Source of the DNA: an uncultured Eubacteriales bacterium
GTDB taxonomy: Bacteria; Bacillota; Clostridia; Peptostreptococcales; Anaerovoracaceae
DNA: 64,000 bases
Assembly (NCBI GenBank): GCA_902798745.1
Contig: CADBXM010000006.1
Coordinates: forward strand, 1-64,000
Direction: 5' to 3'
This document shows, piece by piece, positions 17,938 through 24,880 of this stretch. How positions within the stretch are numbered: position 1 is the first letter of the stretch; the number at the start of each line of letters is the position of its first letter. The notes below the pieces were generated by a model that saw nothing but the letters and a program-made list of their open reading frames with translations, had not been told where the DNA came from and ran no database searches. The translations under genes and the position numbers were made by a program.

Positions 17938-18468
17938 ATGAATCTACCTAATAAACTTACTCTCGGAAGAGTGATACTAGTACCTTTTTTCATTGCGGCG
18001 TACCTGATGGGGTTTTTCTGGGTGGCACTGATATTGTTCTGTGCTGCTTCCATTACAGACTACTTTGACGGCATGCTTGCAAGAAAACATGATCTGGTCA
18101 CTAATTTCGGCAAGATCATGGATCCTCTTGCCGACAAGATACTCGTATATTCAGCGCTTTGCCTCTTCATTGAATCGGGGATCATCAAAGCGTGGATGCT
18201 GATAATCATTCTTGCGCGCGAATTTGCGATTGCTGGAATGAGAGCTGTCGCTGCTTCCGAAGGAAAAGTCCTCGCTGCAGATTTGTCCGGCAAGATCAAA
18301 ACCGTTCTTCAAATGGTAGCCGTTATAGTATTCCTGCTTGGTCTTTCACTCGGAAACCAGGAGAAGGTGATGCTTATCGGCAACATAGTCTTCTACGCAG
18401 CACTTGTCATGACGGTTTATTCTGGCTGTGAATATATTATTAAGAACAAAGATATCTTCTCAATGTGA
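17938..18468 (+). CDS. pgsA: CDP-diacylglycerol--glycerol-3-phosphate 3-phosphatidyltransferase
   Basis: Membrane enzyme that makes phosphatidylglycerophosphate, the first committed step to phosphatidylglycerol and cardiolipin. The CDP-alcohol phosphotransferase signature is complete: ITDYFDGMLARKHDL then GKIMDPLADKI. Start NLPNKLTLGRV is typical. The 176 residues have several hydrophobic segments. TAGGAGGC lies 12 bases upstream of the ATG, in the ftsK-recA gene run. Confidence 0.95.
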   Translation: MNLPNKLTLGRVILVPFFIAAYLMGFFWVALILFCAASITDYFDGMLARKHDLVTNFGKIMDPLADKILVYSALCLFIESGIIKAWMLIIILAREFAIAGMRAVAASEGKVLAADLSGKIKTVLQMVAVIVFLLGLSLGNQEKVMLIGNIVFYAALVMTVYSGCEYIIKNKDIFSM

Positions 18469-18511
18469 TGGACGGATATCCGGCTAATCCGTAAAAAACC
18501 GGTAAATAACA

Positions 18512-19756
18512 ATGAAAGCATCGATCATAGCTGTGGGTACCGAGCTGCTGTTCGGGCAGGTAGCAAACACCAACGCCGCATATCTTTCGGATAAACTGAA
18601 TCATATGGGATTTGACGTTATGTACCACTTTGTTGTAGGCGATAATCCCATGCGCTTAAAGGATAAACTTGCCGAGGCATTCAAAGACACCGATCTCGTT
18701 TTGACGACAGGGGGCCTCGGACCGACGCAGGATGATCTCACAAAAGAGATCGTCGCGGAGTATATGGGCGCTGAGATGTATCTTGATAACAGGGTCGTAG
18801 ATGATCTGACTGAATTCTTTAACAGGCACGGCGGGAATATGCCTGAGAACAATATGAAGCAGGCATATCTGCCGGTCGGATGCACACCGTTTTATAACGC
18901 ATCCGGCACGGCGCCCGGCTTTGCGCTCCAAAAGGACGGAAAGACTGCCATATGCTTTCCGGGCCCGCCGCGCGAGCTTAAGTGGCTGTTTGAAAACGGC
19001 GCAGGGCAATACCTTGAGCAGTTCATGGAGAAGAAGATGTTCTATAGAGTCCTCAGACTCATAGGTATAGGAGAATCCGATCTTGAAATGCTTCTTATGC
19101 CGCTTATCGACGGACAGACAGACCCTACTATAGCAACATACGCAAAGGAAGGTGAGTGTTCACTCAGAGTTGCTTCGCAAAGAGATACTATGGAAGAAGC
19201 CGAGGCTGCTGTCGAGGAAATGATAGCTAAAATCGACGAGCTTGCCGGAAACTACATTTACAGTTACAACAATGAGGATCTGAATGAAGTCGTTGTTAGA
19301 ATGCTGAAAGAGAAGAATCTCAAGATCACTTCAGCTGAATCATGCACCGGAGGCTTGTTCGCCTCTACGCTAACAGATGTGCCGGGCGCTTCAGATGTAC
19401 TTTCCACTGCATATATAACTTATTCAAGTGAAAGCAAGATCGAAGAACTAGGAGTCTGGAACGAAATAATCTCTTGCTGCGGTGTCGTTAGCGCAGAAAC
19501 GGCTGAAGCCATGGCTAAAGGAGCTTTAGAGCGTTCAGGAGCGGATATCGCCGTTTCCGTGACAGGATACGCCGGACCTGACGCCGATGAAGGGCATGAC
19601 CCCGGAGAGGCTTTCATCGGCTGGGCATATAATGGTGAGGCCGGAAGCTACAGCGTTCGCACAGATAGGAATTTCAGAAAGTGGAACAGGAATTATTTCA
19701 TGCTCAGGATGTTCAGAACTGTGTATCTTCTTTTGAGGCAGAATACGCAGAAATGA
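18512..19756 (+). CDS. cinA: CinA-family protein (competence/damage-inducible; NMN deamidase domain)
   Basis: A two-domain protein. Residues 1-170 form the MoaB/MogA-like molybdopterin-binding fold (MKASIIAVGTELLFGQVANTN; TTGGLGPTQDDLTKE; FPGPPRELKWLFE). Residues about 255-405 form the CinA C-terminal domain (ITSAESCTGGLFASTLTDVPGASDV), which in other bacteria hydrolyses nicotinamide mononucleotide. The full length of 414 aa is usual. It precedes recA as in many Firmicutes, but here recA has its own SOS promoter. Confidence 0.93.
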   Translation: MKASIIAVGTELLFGQVANTNAAYLSDKLNHMGFDVMYHFVVGDNPMRLKDKLAEAFKDTDLVLTTGGLGPTQDDLTKEIVAEYMGAEMYLDNRVVDDLTEFFNRHGGNMPENNMKQAYLPVGCTPFYNASGTAPGFALQKDGKTAICFPGPPRELKWLFENGAGQYLEQFMEKKMFYRVLRLIGIGESDLEMLLMPLIDGQTDPTIATYAKEGECSLRVASQRDTMEEAEAAVEEMIAKIDELAGNYIYSYNNEDLNEVVVRMLKEKNLKITSAESCTGGLFASTLTDVPGASDVLSTAYITYSSESKIEELGVWNEIISCCGVVSAETAEAMAKGALERSGADIAVSVTGYAGPDADEGHDPGEAFIGWAYNGEAGSYSVRTDRNFRKWNRNYFMLRMFRTVYLLLRQNTQK

Positions 19757-19849
19757 TGATTTGTCCGCTTATATACAATAATTGGGGAATAATTTGCAGG
19801 AATTAGGGAATATATCGTTCGACTTTTGAAATCAAGGCGAAATATAATA

Positions 19850-19878
19850 TTGACAAGGCAGAAGAGTAACAGTATTAT
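19850..19878 (+). promoter_or_regulatory. recA promoter
   Basis: Perfect -35 TTGACA (19850-19855), 17-bp spacer, TATTAT -10 (19873-19878). The predicted transcription start is at or just inside the SOS box that follows. Confidence 0.85.
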
Positions 19879-19884
19879 ATAAAA

Positions 19885-19896
19885 GAACAAGCGTTC
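19885..19896 (+). promoter_or_regulatory. SOS box (LexA operator) of recA
   Basis: GAAC-AAGC-GTTC is a perfect match to the Gram-positive LexA core (GAAC-N4-GTTC) and lies 6 bases after the recA -10 element, over the predicted start of transcription. LexA binding there would block initiation until DNA damage. Confidence 0.85.
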
Positions 19897-19920
19897 TATT
19901 TAACATTACGAGGAGGCAAA

Positions 19921-20997
19921 ATGGCATCACAAAACACAAACCCTGAAAACGCGGCCAAAGAAAAGGCCCTGCAGCAGGCGCTCGATCAGATACAGAAACA
20001 ATACGGCAAGGGCGCTATCATGAAACTAGGTGAGTCGGGTCCTGTAGGAAATATAGATGTCATTTCTACCGGGTCCGTAAGTCTTGACTTTGCTACCGGA
20101 GTAGGTGGTTACCCTAAGGGCAGGATCATAGAGATCTACGGTCCTGAGTCATCCGGTAAGACTACATTGACCCTTCATGCCATAGCAGAAGCTCAGAGAA
20201 AAGGCGGTCAGGCAGCGTTCATAGACGCCGAGCATGCGCTCGATCCTGTATACGCGAGGAATCTTGGAGTCGATGTTGACAACCTTCTGGTTTCACAGCC
20301 TGACACAGGCGAACAGGCTCTTGAGATAGCAGAGATGCTTACCAGAAGCGGAGCGGTGGATATAATCGTAATTGACTCTGTAGCAGCTCTGGTTCCTAAA
20401 GCAGAGATCCAGGGCGAGATGGGAGACTCACATGTAGGTCTTCAGGCAAGGCTCATGTCTCAGGCTCTTCGTAAGATCGCCGGTGCTATCAATCGTTCAA
20501 GCACATGCGTGATCTTCATCAACCAATTGAGAGAAAAGATCGGCATCATGTTCGGAAATCCAGAGACTACTACCGGTGGAAGAGCTCTTAAGTTCTACGC
20601 TTCCATGAGACTTGACGTGCGTAAGATCGACACCATCAAGAAAGGTGAAGAAGTACTCGGAAACAGGACAAGAGTCAAGATAGTAAAGAATAAGGTGGCG
20701 CCTCCGTTCAGAAAGGCTGAATTCGATATAATGTACGGATCGGGTATATCACTTTCCGGAGATATTCTGGATATGGCAGCGGATAATGGCATAATCGATA
20801 AATCCGGCTCTTGGTACAGCTATAATAATGAAAGGATCGGTCAGGGTAGAGAGAATGTAAAACAGTTCCTTGAAGATAATCCTGCCGTGCTTGAAGAGAT
20901 CAGAACAAAGCTTATGGAACAACTAAGGCCTGCATCATCGGATCAGACTGATGGTGATATCAGAGTTGATGCCGACGGAGTTGTAATAGAAGACTGA
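19921..20997 (+). CDS. recA: Recombinase RecA
   Basis: ATP-dependent strand-exchange protein and co-protease for LexA self-cleavage. It has Walker A GPESSGKT at residues 74-81, the [14 protein letters not shown] Walker B region, the QLREKIG loop and the C-terminal Asp/Glu-rich tail. At 358 aa it is of normal length. CGAGGAGGC precedes the ATG. It is expressed from its own LexA-controlled promoter. The usual downstream rny is not present; rplU follows. Confidence 0.98.
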   Translation: MASQNTNPENAAKEKALQQALDQIQKQYGKGAIMKLGESGPVGNIDVISTGSVSLDFATGVGGYPKGRIIEIYGPESSGKTTLTLHAIAEAQRKGGQAAFIDAEHALDPVYARNLGVDVDNLLVSQPDTGEQALEIAEMLTRSGAVDIIVIDSVAALVPKAEIQGEMGDSHVGLQARLMSQALRKIAGAINRSSTCVIFINQLREKIGIMFGNPETTTGGRALKFYASMRLDVRKIDTIKKGEEVLGNRTRVKIVKNKVAPPFRKAEFDIMYGSGISLSGDILDMAADNGIIDKSGSWYSYNNERIGQGRENVKQFLEDNPAVLEEIRTKLMEQLRPASSDQTDGDIRVDADGVVIED

Positions 20998-21012
20998 TTT
21001 TTAAATATTTCC

Positions 21013-21041
21013 TTGACCTACGACCGACCTTGTGCTATAGT
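21013..21041 (+). promoter_or_regulatory. rplU operon promoter
   Basis: TTGACC (21013-21018), 17-bp spacer, TATAGT (21036-21041). The transcript would start around 21048 and carry the leader hairpin. Confidence 0.75.
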
Positions 21042-21047
21042 CTTTGT

Positions 21048-21120
21048 CGGTTAACCGCTCGAAGCGGGTTTTTTGAAGCATTGCACCCAAGCTTCGGCGA
21101 GTCTGGTTTAAGGAGGAAAT
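21048..21120 (+). promoter_or_regulatory. rplU (L21) leader with terminator-like hairpin
   Basis: The leader begins with CCGCT-CGA-AGCGG followed by G and six T (21055-21074), which is a Rho-independent terminator shape, and continues with a second structured stretch (AAGCTTCGGCGAG) to the ribosome binding site. L21 leaders of this kind, RNA elements preceding rplU, are known in Firmicutes and are thought to give feedback by a ribosomal protein. The hairpin may also end recA transcription. Placing the terminator just after the promoter favours attenuation. Confidence 0.55.
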
Positions 21121-21126
21121 TATATT

Positions 21127-21612
21127 ATGTATGCTATCATCAAGACAGGTGGAAAGCAGTACAGAGTAGAGAAGGGCGACGAGTTCAAAGTTGAGAAGCT
21201 CGATGCCAAGGTAGGCGACAAGGTCGTATTCGACGAGGTCTATGCAGTAGGCGGAGACAAACTCGTAGTAGGTACACCACTCGTTGAGGGTCAGGCAGTA
21301 ACTGCTGAGGTCCTTGAGCAGGGTAAGGGCGACAAGGTCGTTATCTACAAGTACAAAGCTAAGAAGGATTACAGACGTAAAAACGGACACAGACAGCCGT
21401 ATACGCTCGTAAAGATCACTGATATCGGCGCAGCCGGTACAAAGAAGGCTTCAACAGCCAAGAAGGCTGAGCCTGCAGAAAAGGAAGCTGCTCCAAAGGT
21501 AAGCGCATCCATGAAGAAGGATGAGCTCCTCGCAGTAGCAAAAGAGCTCGGAGTTGAAGTCGACTCCAAGGCAAAGAAAGCTGACATTATCGCAGCTATC
21601 GAGGCTAAGTAG
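21127..21612 (+). CDS. rplU: 50S ribosomal protein L21 with C-terminal HeH/SAP-like extension
   Basis: Residues 1-103 are a standard L21 ([18 protein letters not shown] ... [21 protein letters not shown]). A Lys/Ala/Glu-rich linker (104-127) follows, then a helix-extended-loop-helix unit (128-160: [18 protein letters not shown] ... [10 protein letters not shown]) of the kind found in SAP, HeH and Rho-N domains, which bind nucleic acids. L21 is usually about 103 aa, so the extension adds over 50 residues. AAGGAGG lies 9 bases upstream. It is followed directly by rpmA, without the Prp protease gene. Confidence 0.96.
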   Translation: MYAIIKTGGKQYRVEKGDEFKVEKLDAKVGDKVVFDEVYAVGGDKLVVGTPLVEGQAVTAEVLEQGKGDKVVIYKYKAKKDYRRKNGHRQPYTLVKITDIGAAGTKKASTAKKAEPAEKEAAPKVSASMKKDELLAVAKELGVEVDSKAKKADIIAAIEAK

Positions 21613-21628
21613 TTAAGGAGGATATATC

Positions 21629-21889
21629 ATGTCAAGTAAAAAGGGAGTAGGAAGTTCCAAGAACGGCAGAGACTCCGAGGCGAAGAGACTTGGACTCAAG
21701 GTAGGTGCCGGTGAATATGTAAGCGCGGGAAGCATTCTCATGAGACAGAGAGGAACAAAGTTCCATCCTGGCAACAACGTTGGTATCGGCGGAGACGACA
21801 CACTCTTTGCCAAGATCGACGGAACAGTCAAATTCGAGAGATACGACAAGAAGAGAAAGCAGATCAGCGTTTACAGCAAAGAAGCTTAA
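21629..21889 (+). CDS. rpmA: 50S ribosomal protein L27, without the cleavable N-terminal extension
   Basis: L27 lies near the peptidyl-transferase centre. The 86 residues begin [22 protein letters not shown], which matches the processed form of L27. Most Firmicutes make a precursor with about nine extra residues ending in a QFFA-type site that the Prp protease removes. No such extension is encoded: AGGAGGATATATC sits right before this ATG. This agrees with the absence of prp between rplU and rpmA. Confidence 0.97.
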   Translation: MSSKKGVGSSKNGRDSEAKRLGLKVGAGEYVSAGSILMRQRGTKFHPGNNVGIGGDDTLFAKIDGTVKFERYDKKRKQISVYSKEA

Positions 21890-21902
21890 TCGGAACTAAA
21901 CG

Positions 21903-21932
21903 GGCTCCTACTGAGGTAGGGGCCTATATTTT
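21903..21932 (+). terminator. Intercistronic hairpin between rpmA and obg
   Basis: A 9-bp stem (GGCTCCTAC with GTAGGGGCC, one G-U pair) and a 4-base loop are followed by TATATTTTA. It may partly terminate or attenuate transcription into obg. Confidence 0.5.
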
Positions 21933-21947
21933 ATGTTAGGGGATACC

Positions 21948-23231
21948 ATGTTCGTAGACAGAGCTGAAATAACAATTGAATCCGGCAAAGGTGGTAACGG
22001 AGCGGTCACATTCAGAAGAGACCCGTATGTACCTGACGGCGGTCCTGATGGCGGTGACGGCGGTAACGGTGGCAGCGTTATCTTTATTGCGGACAGAAAT
22101 CTCCGCACATTGATGGATCTGAAATATAAGAGAAAGTACAAAGCAGAGAATGGCCAGCCCGGAATGAAGCGTAACCGTTACGGCAAGAAGGGCGAAGATC
22201 TTTATATCAAAGTGCCCGTAGGAACTATGATAATAGACAAGGAAACCGGGCATTTGATGAAGGACCTCACAGAGGATGGCGACAGTGTTGTAGCTGCAAA
22301 GGGCGGAAAAGGCGGTAAAGGAAATGTTCACTATAAGAGCAGTATCCGTCAGGCTCCAAATTTTGCTGAAGCCGGAGGCCCAGCTAAAGAACGCGAAGTG
22401 ATTCTGGAACTGAAACTGATCGCGGATGTAGGACTTCTGGGATTTCCTAATGTTGGAAAATCCACACTTCTGTCTGTTTCCACTAATTCAAAACCTAAGA
22501 TCGCAGGATATCATTTCACTACAATTGATCCTAATCTCGGCGTAGTATATCTATACGACACCAGTTTTGTAATGGCAGATATCGCAGGCATCATCGAAGG
22601 TGCTTCTCAGGGAGCGGGTCTTGGCTTTAAGTTTCTCAAACACATAGAGCGTACAAAAGTCCTTATACATGTCGTAGATGTTGCAGGTTCAGAAGGAAGA
22701 GATCCTATCGATGACTATAAAAAGATCAACGCTGAACTTGCTGCATTCGATCCGGCTCTTGCTGAAAAACCTCAGATCGTTGCCGCAAATAAAGCCGACC
22801 TTGTAGTTGACGAAGATAAGCTGAATGAGTTTATGGACTTCATGAAGAGTGAAGGCAGAGAGGTTTATCTTATCAGCGCCGCTACAAAGCAGGGAATCGA
22901 AGAACTTCTTGCTGCTGCACTGCACAAGATAGAGACATATGTCGAGCCTGAAGGTGAACCTATGACTATGTTCGACTTTGAAGCAGATGAACATGAGGCG
23001 GACTACAAGGATATCAATGGATATATCGATGATGAAGGAGTATATGTCCTTGAGGGTAAGCAATTACTGAAAATATTCAATTCGACCAATTTTACTGACA
23101 GCGGTTCTATCAGATACTTGTACAACTATATTGAAAAGAGAGGCGGCATCAAACTTCTTAAAGAACTTGGACTCAAGGATGGCGATACAGTAAGGATAGA
23201 GGATTTCGAGTTTGAGTATACTGATGACTGA
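21948..23231 (+). CDS. obg: GTPase Obg/CgtA
   Basis: Ribosome-associated GTPase needed for 50S assembly and stress signalling. It has the Gly-rich Obg fold (residues 1-158, with GGDGGNGG repeats), a G domain with GFPNVGKST, the DIAGIIEGASQGAGLG switch II and ANKAD, and a C-terminal OCT domain. The ATG at 21948 gives the canonical MFVDRAEI; the ATG at 21933 would add five residues and overlaps the AGGGG ribosome binding site. It is last in the rplU-rpmA-obg operon and followed by a terminator. Confidence 0.97.
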   Translation: MFVDRAEITIESGKGGNGAVTFRRDPYVPDGGPDGGDGGNGGSVIFIADRNLRTLMDLKYKRKYKAENGQPGMKRNRYGKKGEDLYIKVPVGTMIIDKETGHLMKDLTEDGDSVVAAKGGKGGKGNVHYKSSIRQAPNFAEAGGPAKEREVILELKLIADVGLLGFPNVGKSTLLSVSTNSKPKIAGYHFTTIDPNLGVVYLYDTSFVMADIAGIIEGASQGAGLGFKFLKHIERTKVLIHVVDVAGSEGRDPIDDYKKINAELAAFDPALAEKPQIVAANKADLVVDEDKLNEFMDFMKSEGREVYLISAATKQGIEELLAAALHKIETYVEPEGEPMTMFDFEADEHEADYKDINGYIDDEGVYVLEGKQLLKIFNSTNFTDSGSIRYLYNYIEKRGGIKLLKELGLKDGDTVRIEDFEFEYTDD

Positions 23232-23282
23232 TTTTTGAAATAATCGCCCTTATTTCATCATTTTTCATATATAGAAAATCCA

Positions 23283-23309
23283 AACGGCCTGCAAAAAGGT
23301 CGTTTTTTG
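23283..23309 (+). terminator. obg operon terminator
   Basis: AACGGCCT paired with AGGTCGTT (8 bp, one G-U pair) around a 6-base loop, followed by a T run. Confidence 0.75.
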
Positions 23310-23423
23310 TTGTATTTCATGGAAATAATGTACCATTTTGTCATATTTACGTAATCACGATTCATTTTATACAGCAAATGTAATATTTTAGAATCACAGC
23401 AAGATCCAATCGAGGTGAATGTA

Positions 23424-24089
23424 ATGAAAGATTTTGCTGTAGACAGAGTGAAGGACCTGTTTGATGACATCAGGAGAGATAAGAAAACTCTGGTCAAGAT
23501 ATTATTTATTGTTCTTATCCTTTTGATCGCTGCTGTACTTAGGATCAGTGAAGCCGGCAAGCCTTCGGAAGGCATTGAGACGGACGAAGCTACAGGCGTA
23601 GAAACTGAAAGCACCGCTGATGCTGAGCTCACAAGCTCTGAGATCTATGTGGACATAGGAGGGCAGGTATCTAAACCCGGAGTGTATCAGGTAAGCGAAG
23701 GTACGAGAGTGTATCAGTTGATAGAACTTGCCGGTGGGCTTACTGAAAACGCTGACACGGACTCGATCAATCAGGCTTCTTTTGTTGAGGACGGCGAGAA
23801 GATAATAATACCGAAAAAAGTTTCTGATGCTAGTCTTTCTGATGAAGCAGTTTCCTCTTCATCAGAAGAAACTGTTGTATCCAAAGGGACCGTATCCGGC
23901 GGACTTGTAAACATCAATATTGCAAGTAAAGATGAACTGAAAACACTAAACGGTATAGGAGACGTGACGGCAGATAAGATAATCGAGTACAGGAAATCAA
24001 ACAGATTCAAGAAAAAGGAAGACATTAAATCTGTCAAGGGTATTGGTGATGGTATCTATGAGAAGATCAAAGATAATATCACATGCTAG
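23424..24089 (+). CDS. comEA: ComEA-like DNA-binding protein (SLBB plus helix-hairpin-helix)
   Basis: Membrane-anchored extracellular DNA-binding protein of the type that feeds DNA to the ComEC channel during natural competence. One N-terminal membrane helix (about 25-45) precedes an acidic linker, an SLBB domain (YVDIGGQVSKPGVYQVSEGTRVYQLIELAGGL) and a C-terminal pair of helix-hairpin-helix motifs (VNINIASKDELKTLNGIGDVTADKIIEYR; IKSVKGIGDGIYEKIKDNI). The ATG at 23424 is favoured by CGAGGTGA just upstream over the GTG at 23415. No comEC is in the window, so competence is only suggested. Confidence 0.88.
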   Translation: MKDFAVDRVKDLFDDIRRDKKTLVKILFIVLILLIAAVLRISEAGKPSEGIETDEATGVETESTADAELTSSEIYVDIGGQVSKPGVYQVSEGTRVYQLIELAGGLTENADTDSINQASFVEDGEKIIIPKKVSDASLSDEAVSSSSEETVVSKGTVSGGLVNINIASKDELKTLNGIGDVTADKIIEYRKSNRFKKKEDIKSVKGIGDGIYEKIKDNITC

Positions 24090-24104
24090 AAAAGGGGGTG
24101 CTTT

Positions 24105-24587
24105 ATGAGAGTCGATTATGAGGATAATGTTTCGAAAGAGGGCTTGCTGTTCAATCCGTACATGTTGGGTTTTGATTGCGCGAATAATGTAGACAGCGAA
24201 AAGTACAGATGCTACGTTTTTCTAGTGGGAGTGATCAGGGAACTGCTTGAAGAGTTCAGGATAAACATCAGCAGCAAAGGATATATTTACATTCAGGATT
24301 GTGTAATTGCGATATTTGATCAGCGGTCTATGAATATACGTTTTAAGACAGATGTTTATCCTTATGTGGCAAGCAAATATGGTATCAAGGATTCAGCTAC
24401 CGTAGAACACAACATCAGAAACGCAATCGTTGCTGCTTATAAACTTAACGAATCCGATGTATATCACAATTCTGCTATCATGAGCAGTTTCGGCAAACGT
24501 CCTACAAATAAGGAATTTTTATTATATGTGACAAATGAAGTCTATAGAAGACTTTGGAATGAATCAGTTGAGTTTACTCGGGTTTAA
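24105..24587 (+). CDS. Stand-alone Spo0A-type C-terminal DNA-binding domain
   Basis: A 160-residue protein whose residues about 60-155 resemble the effector domain of Spo0A, the sporulation master regulator: KGYIYIQDCVIAIFD, VYPYVASKYGIKDSATVEHNIRNAIVAAY (the recognition-helix region) and GKRPTNKEFLLYVTNEV all line up with Spo0A_C. The receiver domain is missing; the first 55 residues do not resemble one and contain no phospho-acceptor Asp motif. It may bind 0A-like boxes constitutively or compete with a full Spo0A. It follows comEA by 15 bases, with AAAGGGGGTG ahead of the ATG, so the two are probably co-transcribed. Confidence 0.75.
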   Translation: MRVDYEDNVSKEGLLFNPYMLGFDCANNVDSEKYRCYVFLVGVIRELLEEFRINISSKGYIYIQDCVIAIFDQRSMNIRFKTDVYPYVASKYGIKDSATVEHNIRNAIVAAYKLNESDVYHNSAIMSSFGKRPTNKEFLLYVTNEVYRRLWNESVEFTRV

Positions 24588-24635
24588 TGGTAGAGTCTGT
24601 CTTGTATACGAACAGAAAAGAAGGGAAGGCAGACA

Positions 24636-24836
24636 TTGGAAAAGTACAAACTTGACAGGATAAATGAGCTGGCACATAAGTCCAAATCCGAAGGGCTTAC
24701 AGTCGAGGAAAAAGAGGAACAAAAGATACTTAGACAGGAGTTTCTCGCAGAGATCAGAGCTGATGTGAGAGCATCGCTCGAATCCATTGAATTCGTTGAA
24801 GAATCAGTTGTATCTAGTGATGAATTATTGAACTGA
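24636..24836 (+). CDS. DUF896 (UPF0291) family small protein
   Basis: A 66-residue, highly charged helical protein of the DUF896 family. The conserved core is KLDRINELAHKSKSEGLTVEEKEEQKILRQEFLAEIR. The Bacillus homologue YnzC has an alpha-hairpin structure; the function is unknown, with links to SOS and division genes in some species. A TTG start is used because it gives the canonical length; a GGGAAGG site lies upstream. Confidence 0.8.
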   Translation: MEKYKLDRINELAHKSKSEGLTVEEKEEQKILRQEFLAEIRADVRASLESIEFVEESVVSSDELLN

Positions 24837-24880
24837 AAGTGATATAATTATTCGCAGTTTTACAGACAGGGAGACGAATG

